64,000 nt of DNA, from contig NZ_SMRT01000021.1 of NCBI RefSeq assembly GCF_004354045.1, forward strand, positions 1-64,000, in the 5' to 3' direction. Shown piece by piece: positions 33,085 to 43,900 of this stretch (its first letter is position 1; each line of letters begins with the position of its first letter). The position numbers and the translations under genes are program-made. Below the pieces are notes generated by a model that was given only the letters and a program-made list of their open reading frames with translations, had not been told where the DNA came from and did not search any database. Source of the DNA: Paenibacillus piri (GTDB lineage: Bacteria; Bacillota; Bacilli; Paenibacillales; NBRC-103111).

Positions 33085-34828
33085 ACCGCGTTCCCTCCTC
33101 TTGAATGGAATAGAGGGAAGCATACACGCCGTCCTCCGCCAGCAGCTGCTGGTGAGTCCCTCGCTGAACGATTTTACCTTCGTCCAGTACGATGATTTCA
33201 TCCGCATGCTTGATCGCGCTGATCCGGTGGGCGATGATGATCGTCGTTTTATTTTTGCGGCTCAGTCTGAGATTTTCAATTATTTTCGTTTCGGTTACGG
33301 CATCGACGGCGCTGACGCTGTCGTCCATAATCAAAATCGGCGCATTTTTGATGAAACCGCGGGCCAGGCTGCTGCGTTGTCTTTGACCGCCCGACAAAGT
33401 AAAGCCGCGTTCGCCGAGCTTCGTATCGAACTTGTCGGGAAACTCGACGATATTATCGTAAATTTGCGCCTGCTTCGCCGCCATTTCCACCGATTTAAAC
33501 GCCGATTCGCGGTTGAAGAAGGCGATGTTGTCGCGGATCGTCGTGCTGAACAGGAAGCCGTCCTGCGGCACGTAAGCGATCTGATTGCGGAGACTTTCCA
33601 GCGTTGCATCGTGAATATCGTCGCGGCCGATGCGGACCGTACCGAGCGGCGGATTATAAATCCGCAGCAGCAGCTTGACGAGCGTCGTTTTACCGCTGCC
33701 GGTTTTGCCGATTATGCCTAATGTTTTGCCGCGCCCAATCGTCAAATGAATATCGCGCAGCGCTTCCTGGGTTGAGTCCGGGTAGGCGAAGGTCAATCCG
33801 CGGATCGAGATATCCGCCGCCTGCAGATCGACAGGCTTGGCCGTCGGCAGCTCCCGGATGTCCGGTTGAATCGACAGCAGGCCGTTTAACCGGTCCAGCG
33901 AGGCGCGTGCGCGCTGCATGGCGTTGATCACGTTGCCGATTTGCTGAAGCGGGTTTACCATCATTCTCAAGTACAGCGTTAATGAGACAAAGTTGCCGAG
34001 CGAAATATGATTGTGAATTGTCAAATAACCGCCGAATACGATGGAGATAATAAGCGACAAGGCGCCTAAAAACGGCAGCAGCGCCTGGAATACGGAAGTC
34101 ATGCGGACCAGCCGAAGCTGATTTTCGAGTATTTTATCGACCGTTTTGCCGAACCGGCCGCGCATGATCGGCTCGACGGCGAATTTTTTCGTAACCCGGA
34201 TGCCTCCGAACTGCTCCTCGGCGGATTCAGTCATCCTGGCCAGCGATTCCTGCACCTTCGTGGATCGTTTGCGGATTTGCGGACCGAAGTAAACGACCGC
34301 AAAAGGAATCACGAGAAGCGGGAGCACACAGACGAAAATGAGGTAGATCGGAATGGAGCTGACCGCCATCATGACAACTACGGATACAAGCAAAATGATG
34401 GAGTTCACCGTGTGGTTGAGCCCCATCGACATCGCTTCGCGGACGGCCGTCACATCGTTCATGACGAAGCTGAGCAGGCGTCCGACCCCATTTTTCGAAT
34501 AGTAGCTTTCGCTTAGCGTCGTAAAATGTCCGAACAGCTTTCCGCGCGTATGGTATTCGAACTTGCGTCCCAGCCTCATGACCACATACTGTCCGACCCC
34601 GAACAAAACGCCGTAACCGAGGCCGATGCCCAGCAGCAGCAAGCTGTATTTCTCGATAATCGAAACCGTGATTCCTGCCGCCTGCAGATGATCGGTGAAA
34701 TCGCCGAGCACTTTAGGATAGTAGGATTGAATAATATTTGCCGTCATCATAAATAAGATGGCCACAACGTACAAAAACCAATGCGCTTTCATATAATCCG
34801 CTAGCAGCCTTTGGGCTTTCAATGGCAT
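33065..34828 (-). CDS. Heterodimeric ABC exporter, subunit with degenerate Walker B
   Basis: The 587-residue half-transporter has six membrane helices (about 15-310), Walker A GKTGSGKTT, signature LSGGQRQRSSLARG and Walker B PILIMDDSVSAVD, in which Asp replaces the catalytic Glu. In heterodimeric exporters one of the two sites is typically non-catalytic, which fits the partner at 31258. ATG 34828 (AGGA at a suitable distance) is preferred to ATG 34834. Substrate unknown; drug or lipid export is inferred. Confidence 0.9.
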   Translation of the reverse strand: MPLKAQRLLADYMKAHWFLYVVAILFMMTANIIQSYYPKVLGDFTDHLQAAGITVSIIEKYSLLLLGIGLGYGVLFGVGQYVVMRLGRKFEYHTRGKLFGHFTTLSESYYSKNGVGRLLSFVMNDVTAVREAMSMGLNHTVNSIILLVSVVVMMAVSSIPIYLIFVCVLPLLVIPFAVVYFGPQIRKRSTKVQESLARMTESAEEQFGGIRVTKKFAVEPIMRGRFGKTVDKILENQLRLVRMTSVFQALLPFLGALSLIISIVFGGYLTIHNHISLGNFVSLTLYLRMMVNPLQQIGNVINAMQRARASLDRLNGLLSIQPDIRELPTAKPVDLQAADISIRGLTFAYPDSTQEALRDIHLTIGRGKTLGIIGKTGSGKTTLVKLLLRIYNPPLGTVRIGRDDIHDATLESLRNQIAYVPQDGFLFSTTIRDNIAFFNRESAFKSVEMAAKQAQIYDNIVEFPDKFDTKLGERGFTLSGGQRQRSSLARGFIKNAPILIMDDSVSAVDAVTETKIIENLRLSRKNKTTIIIAHRISAIKHADEIIVLDEGKIVQRGTHQQLLAEDGVYASLYSIQEEGTRYAEGHR

Positions 34829-35303
34829 CCACATCCTGTAAGTTTAATCGTTTTCAGAAGTTAATTATACTTCCATGATCTGAATATTTCACCCGCATGC
34901 AATCAGTTGAAAGCGGTATTTTGGCGGCGATAACGCGCATTAACCCCGGTTATGATACATGATCGGTGTTTATCTTCCAAATGCTCTTGATTATGGCCCG
35001 ATATTCGACAATTCTTAAATAAGAAGAAGCTGCTGCAATCGGATAACGGGCTGTAATTTTGTTCGCGATGCAAGTCACCCACGATGCGCCAGCAATGGAA
35101 AATGATTTGCGATGACTTGGCATCGGGATCGTAGTATACTCATTTACGTAGCAAACGAGCGCACGAATACGAGCGAAACGAATATCCGACGCTGACCGCA
35201 GCCTCATTTATTTGATTGTCCGTTTTACGAACAATTGGAGTGAATGGGGTTTTTTGATGCCTGTTTTCTATCATAAAAAAAATAAACGGAGGTAATACGC
35301 CCT
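34829..35303. other. Intergenic region before the S-layer gene
   Basis: This 475-bp gap separates the divergent ABC exporter and SLH protein genes. I see no gene: the one open minus frame of 85 codons has no ribosome binding site and an unconvincing composition. The last 25 bases carry the strong AACGGAGG site for the S-layer start. No consensus promoter was identified, although a gene of this kind usually has several, and the long leader may stabilise the mRNA. Confidence 0.5.
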
Positions 35304-38300
35304 ATGAAAAAAAGCTTGTCGATGATTTTGTCTCTGGCTATGGCATTTTCGATGTTTTCTTCAGCAGCATTCGGTGCGGCCGCAGCCGGCAAATCTTCGC
35401 ATGATTTTTCGGACCTGAACGATTTGGATGCAGCGACCAAAGAAAAATTCGATGCCATGATCTCGGGCGGTATTTTTAACGGTATCGCAGACGGCACTTT
35501 CGGCATAAACGATAAAATGAACCGGGCGCAATTCGCCAAAGTGGCGGCCTTGATCTTCGGTTTGAAAATAAACGATACGAAAACTTCAAGCTTTGCCGAT
35601 GTTAAAGCGGACGATCCCGCTAACGGCTATGCACTGCCTTATATAGAAGCGATTGTCAGAGCCGGTATTACGGACGGCGTTGCTCCCGGGGAATTCAACC
35701 CCGCGGGCGAAGTGACGATGGAGCAGCTGGCGGCCTTCCTGATCCGCGGTCTTGGTATGGACGCTCAAGCGAAAGCGATGGATGGCGACGATGAATCGGT
35801 ATCCAGTTGGGCGCAAGGCTACGTCGCTCTGGCGCTTGAGAAGAAATTGATGACGAATGGCCCCGACGGTTTGTTCGGCGGCACGATGCCGGCTACCCGC
35901 GAAGCGCTGGTCACTTCTTCCTATGCGGCCAAGCAGCAGTTTATCAAGGTGCCTTTCAATGGCTCGTATGCGATTGAGTCTTTCCAGGCTACGGATTACA
36001 ACGAGTTTACGCTGCGGCTGAATGCGCCGCTTAACGACAGCGATGCGGATGCAATCAAAGTAAACCTGGACCTTAACGGTTCTCCGTTTACGTCGGGCTA
36101 TACAACGACCTGGAGCGAGGATAAAACAAGCGCCGTCATCAAACTGGATGCCAAGTTGGGCGAAGCCAAGTGGGGCGTTACGTTGAGCGGCTTGAACAAT
36201 CTGGATGAAGCGCATCATACGGCCCAGACGGAAACATCGCCGGAGAAATTGGAGAAAATCGAGGTGCTGGCGGCCGGCGACAGCCTGCCGAACAATCCGG
36301 GCCAAAAAATTCGCATCGATTTTTATGCGACCAATCAATACGGAGCCCGTTATTCCACTTCGGCCAGCGATTTTGACATCCATGCAAGCCAAGGCACCGT
36401 AACGCCGATCGGCGGCGAGCAGGCTTTTTACCTTACATTGCCTGACGGCACCGAACGCAACGAGCAAATTTCGCTTTCCGTGCTTCATCAAAACAGCAAT
36501 ATGCAGGTTAACAAGCTGTTCACGCTCGGTGATAAATCGGTAGTGACCAAAATTGTTGCAGGCGATTTGCTGGATAGTTCGGGCAAAAAAATTGAAGCAA
36601 TCAATGCCCACAGCTACGCTTATCTGGATGTGAAAGCTTACGATCAATACGGCTTGCGTATCGAAGACAAAAATGCCTTGAACAAAGGCATCGGCTTATC
36701 GATTTCGGACAACGACCTGGAAAAAGGCAATGAAGGCGATGTGAACGGCTTTGTCGACGATGCGATCGGCGATAAGGCGGCTGATTTGAAGCTCCGTTAT
36801 ACTTCCGATATGCAAAAAGAAATCAAAGTGACGCTGTTCCCAACCGGTTCCAACGAATCGGTAACCAAAACGATTCAAACCGCAGCTTACAAAATGCCGG
36901 CCAAGGTTGAATTCGGCGCTTATGACTACAATCTGGCCAAAGGCGATTCGATCACGGGAGATGAATCGACCGATCATAAAATGTTCATGCCGATTATTGT
37001 GAAGGACGCCCAAGGCAATACGTTAACACCTCAAGAAATTTACGACAACCGGAACAAATTAACCGTTTATGCCGGCGGGGCGGTTACGTTAGCCCAGGAG
37101 CCTATCTCCAATTCGGGCTCGCATAAAGGGATGATTGCGATTGATCGTGTCGATAAAAACGGCGAGGCTGCGATTACCGTACAACTGAAGGACAACGCGG
37201 AAGTTCGCGTGCAAAAAACGCTGAATGTCAATGACGAACGGAAAGCCGATACGCTTAAGTTTTCCGAAACGCCTGCAAAATATATGACCGCCGGCGCTGA
37301 CAATGAATTGAAAGTGAAGCTGTACGATCAATACGGCGGCGAACTGAAATATGACGCCAATGACCAATATATCGTCCGCTACTCGTTGACGGCCAATTCC
37401 GGCGATGAGGCAAGCTTATCCGCGACGAGCCTGGCCAGCGTACAGAAAGAGGATGCAGCAAACCGCGATTCAGCCAGAAAGTATGTGCTGAGCCCTGAAG
37501 AGGCCGGAACGACGGCTGTTCATGATTTCAAACTGGCGCATGACGCATCGGACGGCAAGGTTGACTCCATGTTCGATAAAGCCTTCAAGTTTTATGCAGG
37601 TACAGACGCGAAAGCGGCCGCTTACGGATTCAAAGCGACATTGTACAAGCAGGATAATCAAGGTACGGTCGACATTGACGGGAAAAAATATGTGGAAGTC
37701 AATACATTGACGACGACGATGGAAGTGCTCGATCCGGCTAATTCGAGCAACAAGCTGACTTATGAAGCTTATCTCGATAAATCGAACAACACCGTGCTCG
37801 CGGCCGACGACTATATGGATGCCGGAACGGGCGCTGCGGGTGCGGCCAACGTGTACGAAAACAATAAAGGCTTTGCGAAAGAAGTGAAAATCCGCGCCAA
37901 AAAAGACGGCGGAGAGGAAGTTAAAGTTCCGACCCGCATTGCTTCAATCTCTTCCAGCGATTCGCAGGTTGTGAATGCCGCCGCGAAAACGAACTGGGTG
38001 GCCGGCGGCAAGGCGGGTCAAGCGAAGCTGACTGTGCTGTATTTTGACGGTAAAAAAGATATTGCCAACTCAAGCATTGACGTTACCTCCAAAAATGAAG
38101 GGCCGGTTGTGAGCGAAATTGCCCTTAAAAAGACGGGCAAAACGGTAAAACAAGCCGATTTGCAAAGCGGCCTGTACTTGTGGGATGCGAAGCTGGCCGA
38201 GAAGCTGACGGTGCGCGACCAATATGCGGGCGAATTCGTCGCCGAGCATGCTCCGGGATCGTTGAATGAAGAAGCTGCTTATAACGACAATATGATCGTC

Positions 38301-38513
38301 AAAGCGAACGGAGCGGGCTACAACAGCAACGAAGTGCTGAAAGTGAGCTTCTACGTATCGGATATCGTCGGAGCGAACCCGCAGGCGGTCACGATCGATC
38401 CGGCCACAGGCTTGATCAAGTATAACGGCAAGGAAGGCGATGTAAAAAGCTTTAAAGTGAATGCCTTGGCGCCAAGCGGCGTGAAAGCTTCCTTCGATAT
38501 CAACGTTCAATAA
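35304..38513 (+). CDS. S-layer homology (SLH) domain cell-surface protein
   Basis: The 1069-residue protein begins with a signal peptide (1 to about 26, AFGA). Three SLH domains follow at about 35-87, 97-151 and 165-209, the first with the GIADGTFG turn and the second with AGITDGVAPGEFNPAGEVT. These bind pyruvylated secondary cell-wall polymer. The remaining 850 residues are acidic, Lys-rich and beta-like, with repeated patterns such as YDQYG near 445 and 675, which suggests Ig-like modules of an S-layer lattice or a large surface structure. GGAGG precedes the ATG and a strong terminator follows. Confidence 0.9.
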   Translation: MKKSLSMILSLAMAFSMFSSAAFGAAAAGKSSHDFSDLNDLDAATKEKFDAMISGGIFNGIADGTFGINDKMNRAQFAKVAALIFGLKINDTKTSSFADVKADDPANGYALPYIEAIVRAGITDGVAPGEFNPAGEVTMEQLAAFLIRGLGMDAQAKAMDGDDESVSSWAQGYVALALEKKLMTNGPDGLFGGTMPATREALVTSSYAAKQQFIKVPFNGSYAIESFQATDYNEFTLRLNAPLNDSDADAIKVNLDLNGSPFTSGYTTTWSEDKTSAVIKLDAKLGEAKWGVTLSGLNNLDEAHHTAQTETSPEKLEKIEVLAAGDSLPNNPGQKIRIDFYATNQYGARYSTSASDFDIHASQGTVTPIGGEQAFYLTLPDGTERNEQISLSVLHQNSNMQVNKLFTLGDKSVVTKIVAGDLLDSSGKKIEAINAHSYAYLDVKAYDQYGLRIEDKNALNKGIGLSISDNDLEKGNEGDVNGFVDDAIGDKAADLKLRYTSDMQKEIKVTLFPTGSNESVTKTIQTAAYKMPAKVEFGAYDYNLAKGDSITGDESTDHKMFMPIIVKDAQGNTLTPQEIYDNRNKLTVYAGGAVTLAQEPISNSGSHKGMIAIDRVDKNGEAAITVQLKDNAEVRVQKTLNVNDERKADTLKFSETPAKYMTAGADNELKVKLYDQYGGELKYDANDQYIVRYSLTANSGDEASLSATSLASVQKEDAANRDSARKYVLSPEEAGTTAVHDFKLAHDASDGKVDSMFDKAFKFYAGTDAKAAAYGFKATLYKQDNQGTVDIDGKKYVEVNTLTTTMEVLDPANSSNKLTYEAYLDKSNNTVLAADDYMDAGTGAAGAANVYENNKGFAKEVKIRAKKDGGEEVKVPTRIASISSSDSQVVNAAAKTNWVAGGKAGQAKLTVLYFDGKKDIANSSIDVTSKNEGPVVSEIALKKTGKTVKQADLQSGLYLWDAKLAEKLTVRDQYAGEFVAEHAPGSLNEEAAYNDNMIVKANGAGYNSNEVLKVSFYVSDIVGANPQAVTIDPATGLIKYNGKEGDVKSFKVNALAPSGVKASFDINVQ

Positions 38514-38542
38514 TTTATAAATAAAAATGTTCGCTCAATTCA

Positions 38543-38577
38543 ATTGCCCCGGCCATGGCAGCCGGGGCAATTTTTTT
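38543..38577 (+). terminator. Strong terminator after the S-layer gene
   Basis: ATTGCCCCGGC pairs with GCCGGGGCAAT (11 bp) around CATGGCA-like loop sequence, followed by seven T. It lies 30 bp after the stop. Confidence 0.9.
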
Positions 38578-38685
38578 CCATCTTGTTAAGAAACGTAAAG
38601 TCGGGAAGCCTAAATAAAAAGTTGCAGGTGTTGACAACTGCGATGCTGTTATACATCGAACAGTTGCAACGGAGGAGGTATGCCG

Positions 38686-39363
38686 ATGGCGAACCTGCTT
38701 GTGGTGGATGACGACAACCATATCCGGGAGCTGATGACAACCGTGCTGCGGCAGGAAGGGTACGGGGTTATGGAGGCGGAGAATGGCCGGCAGGCGCTTG
38801 TTGCGATGAATGCCGTCAAGGCGGATTTGGTCGTATTCGATATTATGATGCCGGAGATGGACGGCTGGAAATTATGCGCCAGGCTCCGCAGCGATTATCC
38901 GGACCTGCCGCTGCTTATGGTCACCGCGAAGGGGGAAACCGGGCAGAAAGTAAAGGGCTTTGAGCTCGGAACCGACGATTATTTGGTCAAGCCGTTCGAT
39001 CCGATCGAGCTGGTCGTTCGAGTTAAGGCTCTCCTGAAACGGTACCGGATCGATCTTTCGTCGACGATCCAGTGCGGCACGGTTGCATTGGACCGGCAGC
39101 AGTTTGAAGTGATCCGCGGCGCCGAGCGGTTGACGCTTCCGTTGAAGGAATTCGAGCTGCTGTACATGCTCGCCTCGCGTCCGGGGCAAATTTTTACACG
39201 CAACCAGTTTATCGAGCATATATGGGGAACCGATTACGAAGGCGACGAGCGTACCGTCGATGTGCATATTAAAAGACTGAGAGAACGGTTTCCGGAGGAA
39301 ACGTCGGGATTTGCGATCACAACGATTCGCGGCCTGGGCTACAAGCTGGAGGTGCGTATGTGA
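38686..39363 (+). CDS. OmpR-family response regulator
   Basis: The 225-residue protein has a receiver with acidic residues D8-D10, phosphoacceptor D52 in VVFDIMMPEMDG and Lys near 102 (LVKPFDP), then a winged-helix domain ending ITTIRGLGYKLEVRM. GGAGGAGG at 38671-38678 favours ATG 38686 over ATG 38680. Its last codons overlap the kinase start by 4 bp. Genes controlled are unknown; the RND pump 1.5 kb downstream is one candidate. Confidence 0.92.
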   Translation: MANLLVVDDDNHIRELMTTVLRQEGYGVMEAENGRQALVAMNAVKADLVVFDIMMPEMDGWKLCARLRSDYPDLPLLMVTAKGETGQKVKGFELGTDDYLVKPFDPIELVVRVKALLKRYRIDLSSTIQCGTVALDRQQFEVIRGAERLTLPLKEFELLYMLASRPGQIFTRNQFIEHIWGTDYEGDERTVDVHIKRLRERFPEETSGFAITTIRGLGYKLEVRM

Positions 39364-40730
39364 TCAAAACGCTGTACGTCCGGGTTGTGGCGACATTTCT
39401 CGCCGCCGTGCTGTTCGGGCTTATCGCCGCTTTTTTTATTACGACGACGCTGTTTCGCGGCGAGCTGACCGGGCAAGCGGAAGAGGAGATGATGGCCAAC
39501 AGCAGAGTGATAGCCGGCATATACAGCCGCTTGAACGCCCAGGTGGCCGACGATTACATGCAAAGCACTTGCGCCCTGATTTCGTACCGGATCAGCTTGT
39601 TTGACGCCGGCGGGCTTTACAAGCGGTACGGTGCAGCGAAGCAAGCGGGTGCGGATGCGGATGCGGATGCGGTACCGGATGAAATTGTACGTCTTGTTCG
39701 CAGCGGCGTACCGCATCATTTTGCGCCCCGGGCGCCGGAGAGACCGGTTGTCGGCATCCCCGTCCAAATCGGCAGCGAAACGTACGCCATGTTCTCGGAG
39801 CTCGCCGGCAATAAATGGGGGGGCATCATCAGGAAAGTTTTGCTGTCGGCACTCGCGTTTGTTTTGTTGGCCGGAAGCTTGTTTATATTCGTCGCGGCGC
39901 GCTATTTGGTCAAGCCGCTGCAGGCGATGACGGCCGCTACCCGGCGTATGTCCAAAGGCGATTTCAACATCGACTGGAAGCGGGACAATCGCAAGGACGA
40001 GCTGGGGGAGCTGGCCAGAAGCTTTGGCGAAATGGCTCGGGAGCTGAAGCAGATGGAACGGATGCGGCAAGATTTTGTATCCAACGTATCCCATGAGATC
40101 CAATCGCCGCTCACCTCGATCTCAGGATTTTCGCAAATATTGAAGCGGCAGGGCATGTCGGAGGAGCAGCGGGCTCACTACCTCGATATTATCCAAAAGG
40201 AAAGCGAGCGGATGTCCCGGCTAAGCGAAAACTTGTTGGAGCTGGCTTCACTCGAATCCGAGCATCATCCGTTTCACCCGAAAACATATGCGCTGGACGA
40301 GCAGCTTCGCCAGGTGATCGTCGCCTGCGAGCCGCAATGGTCGGCGAAAGCAATTCAGTTCGAGCTCGCGATGCCATGCGTCAAAATTAGCGCCGATCCG
40401 GACCAATTATATCAGGTGTGGATGAATTTGATCGGCAACGCCATCAAATTTTCACCGCCGAACGGTACGATCGCGGTGACCGTCAAGCTTACGACGGACG
40501 AGATTGCCGTTATGATAGCGGATGAAGGAATCGGAATCTCGAAAGCGGATCAGGCGCACATCTTCGAGCGCTTTTTCAAAGCGGACCGGTCGCGCAACCG
40601 GACGGAAGGGGGCAGCGGCCTGGGACTCGCCATCGCGAGCAAAATCGTCAAGCTGCACGGGGGGACGATCGGGGTTAGAAGCGAACAGGGCGAAGGAGCC
40701 GAGTTTAAAGTAACGCTCCCGGCCATTTAG
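39360..40730 (+). CDS. Sensor histidine kinase
   Basis: The 456-residue protein has two membrane helices (about 7-30 and 162-182) around an extracytoplasmic domain of about 130 residues, a HAMP domain near 183-235, the H-box FVSNVSHEIQSPLTSISGF near 240-258 and an ATPase domain ending with GGSGLGLAIASKIVKLHGG. The start is GTG, overlapping the regulator stop as GTGA. A run of hexanucleotides GCGGAT at 39649-39672 encodes an Ala-Asp-Ala-Asp stretch in the sensor domain that may vary in length. Confidence 0.92.
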   Translation: MIKTLYVRVVATFLAAVLFGLIAAFFITTTLFRGELTGQAEEEMMANSRVIAGIYSRLNAQVADDYMQSTCALISYRISLFDAGGLYKRYGAAKQAGADADADAVPDEIVRLVRSGVPHHFAPRAPERPVVGIPVQIGSETYAMFSELAGNKWGGIIRKVLLSALAFVLLAGSLFIFVAARYLVKPLQAMTAATRRMSKGDFNIDWKRDNRKDELGELARSFGEMARELKQMERMRQDFVSNVSHEIQSPLTSISGFSQILKRQGMSEEQRAHYLDIIQKESERMSRLSENLLELASLESEHHPFHPKTYALDEQLRQVIVACEPQWSAKAIQFELAMPCVKISADPDQLYQVWMNLIGNAIKFSPPNGTIAVTVKLTTDEIAVMIADEGIGISKADQAHIFERFFKADRSRNRTEGGSGLGLAIASKIVKLHGGTIGVRSEQGEGAEFKVTLPAI

Positions 40731-40803
40731 TGAACTGGCTTTCGTATTAGCTTAATAATTAAACGCCGCGCGGCTTTGATTTTACAAGCCCGGCTTTTTA
40801 TCC

Positions 40804-40841
40804 ATAAAAAACCGTCTGCTGCCAAGTTCAGACGGTTTTTC
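40804..40841 (+). terminator. Terminator after the two-component system
   Basis: AAAAACCGTCTG pairs with CAGACGGTTTTT (12 bp) around an 11-nt loop. The T-run is part of the stem. It lies about 75 bp after the kinase stop. Confidence 0.85.
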
Positions 40842-40931
40842 CTGTTTTTACTGTTTGTTATGCAGCCTCCAGTTCATATTGAGTACATGTTAGTTCGGTA
40901 TATTGAATCCAGATTATGAGGAGGGAAACAT

Positions 40932-43900
40932 ATGAACAAGCTGACCAGCTTCTCCATGAAAAATGTGGCCGCGGTCATCATCATCATCGCGATGCTGTTT
41001 GGGGGAGGCATTTATTCGGCAAGCACGCTCAAAATGGAAAATATGCCGGACATCTCGTTTCCGGTTGTGCTTGTAACGACAACCTATCAGGCTACGCCCA
41101 AGGATGTCATGACCGACGTTACGAAGCCGATAGAGGATAAAATAGCCAATATGGAAGGGATCGAGAATTTGTCATCCACCTCCAATGACAACATGTCATC
41201 GGTTATTGTCCAATTTGCGCAAAACGTCGACATCGACAAGAAGAAGCAGGATATCGACAGCTTGCTCCAGGAAGTGAAGCTGCCGAATGCCGCAGGCCGT
41301 CCTAAGGCGTCCACGTTCGGGTTCGCTTCGATTCCCGCTTATTATTTGGCGGTTTATGCCGATAACGGCATGAGTCAGACCGACCTGGACAAGCTTTACA
41401 AGGACCAGATCGAGCCCGGTTTGCAGGGCATTAACGGGGTCGACCATATCGATTCGATCGGCGCCCGCGAAACTTCGCTTGATATTGAATTGAACGCCGA
41501 CGCTCTTTCGAATTTCGGACTGACGCCGGCACAGGTCAGCAATGCGCTGAAAAGCACGCTCGCCAACGGCGCGATCGGAACGGTCGACTTTAACGGAAAT
41601 ACGAAAATTGCCCGGGTAACGAGCGATATCGACAGTCTGTTTAATCTGGAAAACATGGAAATCGCATTGGGCAATGGAAGCACGATTACGTTGAATCAGG
41701 TTGCGAAAGTACAGGCTGTCACCGATTCGGAATTTATCGCCCGATTGGACAATAAACCGGCACTCGGCATCCATTTATATAAAACCAGCGACGCCAATGC
41801 CGTCGAGTTTTCCAATGAAACAGACGCATTGATTAAAAAATGGGAAACGACGATGCCGGGCATTACGTTCAAATCGGTCTATAACAGCGCCGATCAAGTC
41901 AAAGAGTCGGTTAACGGCTTATTAAAAGAGGGCATTATGGGGGCGGTGCTCGCATCCCTCATGATATTGCTGTTTTTGCGCAATGTACGGATGACGATTA
42001 TCGTGCTCGTTTCGATTCCGCTGTCGATTCTGATCACGCTGCTGGTCATTTCACAGCTCGGCATTACGCTGAACACGATGACGCTAGGCGGTATATTTAT
42101 CGCGGTCGGGCGTGTCGTTGACGATAGTATTGTAGTTATCGAAAATATTTATGCTTCGCTGCAAAAAGCGCAGGAACGGAATGAATCGGTTATCAGGCTG
42201 GCCACGAAGCAGGTATCGATGGCGATCACCTCGTCCACGCTTGCGACCGTCGGCGTTTTTGCTCCGATCGGATTGGTCAGCGGCATTGTGGGAGAGCTGT
42301 TCCGCCCGTTCGCGATTACGGTCGCCGTAGCCTTGCTGGCTTCTTTGATCGTAGCTTTGACCGTTATTCCGATGATGGCCAAGCTGCTGGTGCTGCGTAA
42401 AGGGAAGATTGTTCACCACGAAGAAACGAAGCAAGGACGGGTCATGTCCTTTTACGAGAAAGTGCTGAAATGGTCTCTGTCCCATCGGATTAAAACTTTG
42501 ATCATTGCAGGACTGTTGTTCGTCGTATCGCTGGGCGCGATCATTCCGAATTTGAACGTCAGCTTTATGCCGAGCAGCGAGTCCGAACGGCAAATGTATT
42601 TTGAGGTGAAGCTGCCTTACGAAACTTCGATTGAAGCGAATGATCAAGTGACGAAGCAGCTCGAAGCGATACTGCAGGAAGCGAAGGACAGTCAGGGCCA
42701 GCCGCTGTTTACATTTGTCGAAGCGCTGGTCGGCTATAACGGCAGCAAAGACCAGGTTGCCTACGCTTCCGAAATATTTACCGAGGTCAACGGAAAAGCG
42801 GATCCGGATCAAGTGAAAAAAGATTATAAGCAGATTTTGCTGTACGAGCTGCCGAAGGGCTCGGAAGTGATGCCGAAATCGTTGGCCGGCGGCGGTGGCG
42901 GACTCTCGTCCACGGACTTCTCCTATTCGTTAAAAGGCGATAACCAGCAGCTGCTGGAGCAGGCGTCGGCTGCCGTTAAAGAGAAGATGAAGGATTTCTC
43001 CGAGCTGTCCGAGGTTGAAGATTCGCTCAGCGATTCGAAGACGCAGGTTCAAATTACTGTAGACCAAGGCAAGGCCAGAACGGTCGGACTTACGGTCGCA
43101 CAAGTAAGAGATACCGCCCGCGGTTGGATTGTAAAGGATCAGCTGGGCGATCTCCAGTTGGATAACGAAACGTATACGACCACGCTTCAATTGTCCAAAG
43201 AGGATAAAAACTCGATGGACAAGATCGGAAAAATACCGCTGAAGACGGCTTCGAACACAACGGTCTATTTAAATGAAGTCGCCAAAATCGAGGAGGTTAC
43301 GGCTCCGGTAGCGCTGCAGCGGGAAAGCAAGGAGCAGGTCGTCAAAGTAACGGCCAAAATCGATTCGGCCAATAAAGCGGCCGTCAGCAATAAGGTGTCC
43401 GCCGAATTGAATAAATTGCAGCTGCCTGACGGCGTTTCGCGTGAAGTGAAGGGCGTCAGCGCCGATATAAACAAAAGCTTCACACAGCTGTTTGTCGCGA
43501 TGGCCGCTGCCGTATTTGTCGTCTATCTGGTTATGGTGCTGGCGTTCGGGAATGCCGGTGCGCCGTTTGCAATTTTGTTCTCGCTGCCGCTTGCGGCGAT
43601 CGGCGGTTTGGCCGGTCTGCTTATAGCCAGACAAACGCTCGATGTAACCTCGATGATCGGCTTTATGATGCTGATCGGGATCGTCGTCACGAACGCGATT
43701 GTGCTCATCGACCGCGCCCAGCAGCTTCGCGAGGAAGGCTATACGGTGCGTCACGCACTGATCGAGGCGGGCCGGGTTCGCTTAAGACCGATCATTATGA
43801 CCGCCGGTGCGACGATCGTCGCCATGCTGCCGTTGGCGCTCGGATTTTCCAAAGGCACGCTCATTTCCAAAGGCTTGGCGGTTGTCGTGATCGGAGGCTT

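Noticed and set aside
34950..35207. Minus-strand ORF of 85 codons in the gap before the S-layer gene
   Set aside because: No ribosome binding site, no recognisable pattern; composition unlike its neighbours.
35586..36647. Minus-strand ORF of 353 codons inside the S-layer gene
   Set aside because: It lies entirely within the well-supported SLH protein gene, has no ribosome binding site and has the Arg/His-rich composition of a shadow frame.
38631..38656. TTGACA followed by TATACA before the OmpR-type regulator as a promoter
   Set aside because: The spacing is only 13 bp, too short for a standard promoter; the real promoter could not be fixed.
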